Position numbers and translations under genes: made by a program. Of a DNA stretch of 7,975 nucleotides, positions 6,533-7,975 are shown one piece after another (position 1 is the stretch's first letter; the number at the start of each line of letters is the position of its first letter). Origin of the DNA: Caldilineaceae bacterium (GTDB lineage: Bacteria; Chloroflexota; Anaerolineae; Caldilineales; Caldilineaceae); assembly GCA_026645635.1 (NCBI GenBank), contig JAPKMV010000133.1:1-7975 (forward strand), given 5' to 3'. Under the pieces are notes generated by a model. That model was not told the DNA's origin and did no database searches. It saw nothing but the letters and a program-made list of their open reading frames with translations.

Positions 6533-7897
6533 GTGAATTGTACTTCCCAGCGGTTTCTGCCGCGCCTGTGCTATGGAGGTCTGGCGATCGCCGTGGCCGC
6601 CGCGCTGGCGGTGGCGCTTGTGTCCACCGTGCGCGCACAGGCGCCCGAGCCGGCAACCCCCAGTGCCCAGGCTGATCTCCGCCTCAACGAATTGATGGCC
6701 GACAACAACAACACACTGGCCGATCCGGACGAACCGGGCGAGGCGCCCGACTGGATCGAGTTGTACAATCCGACCGATGCGCCCATAGCGCTGGACGGTT
6801 TGGCGCTGACCGACGACGAGGAGAACCCGGGCAAGTTCCCCATCACCAACGGGCTGACCATACCTGCATTCGGGTTTCTGATCTTCTACGCCGACGATGA
6901 CCCGCGCCAAGGCCCGCTGCACACGAATTTCCGGCTGGGCGCCGATGGCGAGTATGTGGGGCTGTACCGGCTCGATCCCCTCGGCAAGATCGACGACCTG
7001 ACCTACCCTGCATTGGAGACCGACCAGGCCTATGGACGGCTGCCCAACGGTCTGGGCGCATTCCAGATCCTGCAATTTGCAACACCAAACGCTTCCAACG
7101 GCGGCGACCCGCCCCGCATTTCAGCAGTGTCCAAGCCGCCCGTACCCGCGCCGGCTGACCAGCCGATCACCGTCACCGCCACGATCACCGACATCGACGC
7201 AATTGTGGCGGCGACCATCGTCTACTCGACCAGTGTGGGCGGCGAGCAGAACGCGGCGATGACCCACACCGGCGGCGATCTGTACGTCGGGCAGATTCCC
7301 GGCCAGCCGGATGACACACTGGTGAGCTATTACGTGCGCGCCACCGACGAGGACGGCGAGAGCAACCGGCTGCCGCTGCCGGGCAGCGAGCGGCGCTTCC
7401 TGGCCGGCTACACGCCGCCGCCGCTGATCCTCAACGAGATCGTCTACTGGAATTTCATCGTGCCCGACCCGGACGAGCCGGCGGAGTTCCCCGACTGGAT
7501 CGAGATCTACAACCCGACCAACGCGCCGATCAGCATGAACGGTCTTTCGCTCAGCGACAACAAAGATGAGCCGCTGAAATATGTGATACCGAATGGCGTG
7601 GTCGTACCACCCAACGGGCGCATCGTCTTTCTGGCTGACGACGACAGCGGCCAGGGGCCGACCCATCTCAATTTTGGGCTGAAAGCTGAAGGAGAGTATG
7701 TCGGTCTCTATGGTGGGCAGGGCACCGTCAAGATCGACAGCTACGACCAGAACACCCCGGCGCGCATCGGTGCTGCGGGCCGCATCCCCGACGGTAACCC
7801 GGCGGAGGATGCCTGGTCAGACACCGTCTGCCCGACCTTCAACCGGCCCAATCGCAACTGCAACTTTGCACAGTTCCTGCCGGCGGTGAGGAGATGA
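6533..7897 (+). CDS. Secreted protein with two lamin-tail domains flanking an Ig-like domain
   Basis: Starting at GTG 6533 behind AAAGGAG, the product has 454 residues. Residues 1-36 form a signal peptide with a long Ala/Leu/Val core and a VRAQA cleavage context. Residues 49-188 are a first lamin-tail domain (LNEL at 51, DPDEP at 64, DWIELYNP at 73-80). Residues 192-289 are an Ig-like beta domain of the kind often paired with LTDs (VSYYVRATDEDG). Residues 298-430 are a second lamin-tail domain (LNEIV at 300, DPDEP at 312, DWIEIYNP at 321-328). The C-terminus carries two Cys and the tail FLPAVRR. The LTDs closely resemble that of the upstream propeller protein, so the pair probably arose by duplication and may act together at the cell surface. 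The 228-bp gap with hairpins leaves cotranscription open. No catalytic residues are apparent; a binding or scaffold role is inference. Confidence 0.92.
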   Translation: MNCTSQRFLPRLCYGGLAIAVAAALAVALVSTVRAQAPEPATPSAQADLRLNELMADNNNTLADPDEPGEAPDWIELYNPTDAPIALDGLALTDDEENPGKFPITNGLTIPAFGFLIFYADDDPRQGPLHTNFRLGADGEYVGLYRLDPLGKIDDLTYPALETDQAYGRLPNGLGAFQILQFATPNASNGGDPPRISAVSKPPVPAPADQPITVTATITDIDAIVAATIVYSTSVGGEQNAAMTHTGGDLYVGQIPGQPDDTLVSYYVRATDEDGESNRLPLPGSERRFLAGYTPPPLILNEIVYWNFIVPDPDEPAEFPDWIEIYNPTNAPISMNGLSLSDNKDEPLKYVIPNGVVVPPNGRIVFLADDDSGQGPTHLNFGLKAEGEYVGLYGGQGTVKIDSYDQNTPARIGAAGRIPDGNPAEDAWSDTVCPTFNRPNRNCNFAQFLPAVRR

Positions 7898-7910
7898 GAG
7901 GATAAGAAGA

Positions 7911-7952
7911 TGAGAGGGTGAGGGGGTGAGAGGGTGAGGGGGTGAGAGGGTG
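7911..7952. repeat. 16-bp GA-rich tandem repeat
   Basis: The unit TGAGAGGGTGAGGGGG occurs at 7911-7926 and 7927-7942, then in part at 7943-7952. Less regular GATGAGAGGATAAGAAGATGAG sequence leads into it from 7893 and includes the stop codon of gene 3. Every unit carries in-frame stop-like TGA words on the plus strand, so it is noncoding. Confidence 0.85.
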
Positions 7953-7975
7953 AACACCTCATCACCCCCTCACCC
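7932..7975. repeat. Inverted repeat at the window's right end
   Basis: GGGTGAGGGGGTGA at 7932-7945 is perfectly complementary to 7962-7975, with a 16-nt loop that itself contains GGTG-AA-CACC. The same 14-mer also occurs at 7916-7929. The structure runs into the window edge and may extend further. It could act as a 3'-end hairpin for gene 3, or be part of a mobile-type spacer repeat. Confidence 0.75.

Noticed and set aside
7911..7975. CRISPR array
   Set aside because: The units are contiguous 16-bp low-complexity repeats without unique spacers.

Overview
The window comes from a high-GC bacterial genome and holds three long genes for secreted, multidomain proteins. There is no RNA gene, CRISPR array or insertion sequence that I can see. 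The best guess for the host is Chloroflexota (an Anaerolineae/Caldilineae-type genome). This rests on large secreted proteins that combine lamin-tail, FG-GAP/VCBS and CotH domains, on short C-termini of the form '(Y/F)LPxxx(K/R)', and on REP-like palindromes and G-rich spacer repeats between genes. Planctomycetota and other environmental phyla carry similar domains, so this placement is inference.

Layout. (1) The minus strand from 2605 down past the left edge encodes a CotH-family (secreted atypical kinase) protein with an N-terminal signal peptide, a lamin-tail domain (LTD), an Ig-like domain, the CotH kinase-like core and a beta-rich C-terminal module. Its stop lies outside the window, and 868 codons are visible. 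The large plus-strand reading frames over this stretch are its shadows. (2) A 315-bp divergent intergenic region (2606-2920) contains a palindromic -10 box that could serve promoters in both directions. (3) The plus strand 2921-6304 encodes a 1127-residue secreted protein with fourteen FG-GAP/VCBS-like calcium-binding repeats, an unnamed beta-rich domain and a C-terminal LTD. (4) The 228-bp gap 6305-6532 holds a 73-bp imperfect inverted repeat and a separate perfect 10-bp stem-loop. (5) The plus strand 6533-7897 encodes a 454-residue secreted protein (GTG start behind a clear ribosome binding site) with two LTDs flanking an Ig-like domain. (6) The window ends in a GA-rich 16-bp tandem repeat that folds back on itself and begins next to the stop codon of gene 3.

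How the genes may work together. All three products look exported and all carry LTDs. The LTDs of the two plus-strand genes are clearly close relatives of each other. A reasonable hypothesis is an extracellular or cell-surface assembly. The calcium-dependent propeller and LTD proteins would be binding or structural parts, and the CotH-like protein could phosphorylate exported proteins, as CotH does for spore-coat proteins in Bacillus. No function has been shown for this arrangement. The CotH, FG-GAP and LTD families are known, so the novelty would lie in their combination and in the possible shared export or anchoring signal.
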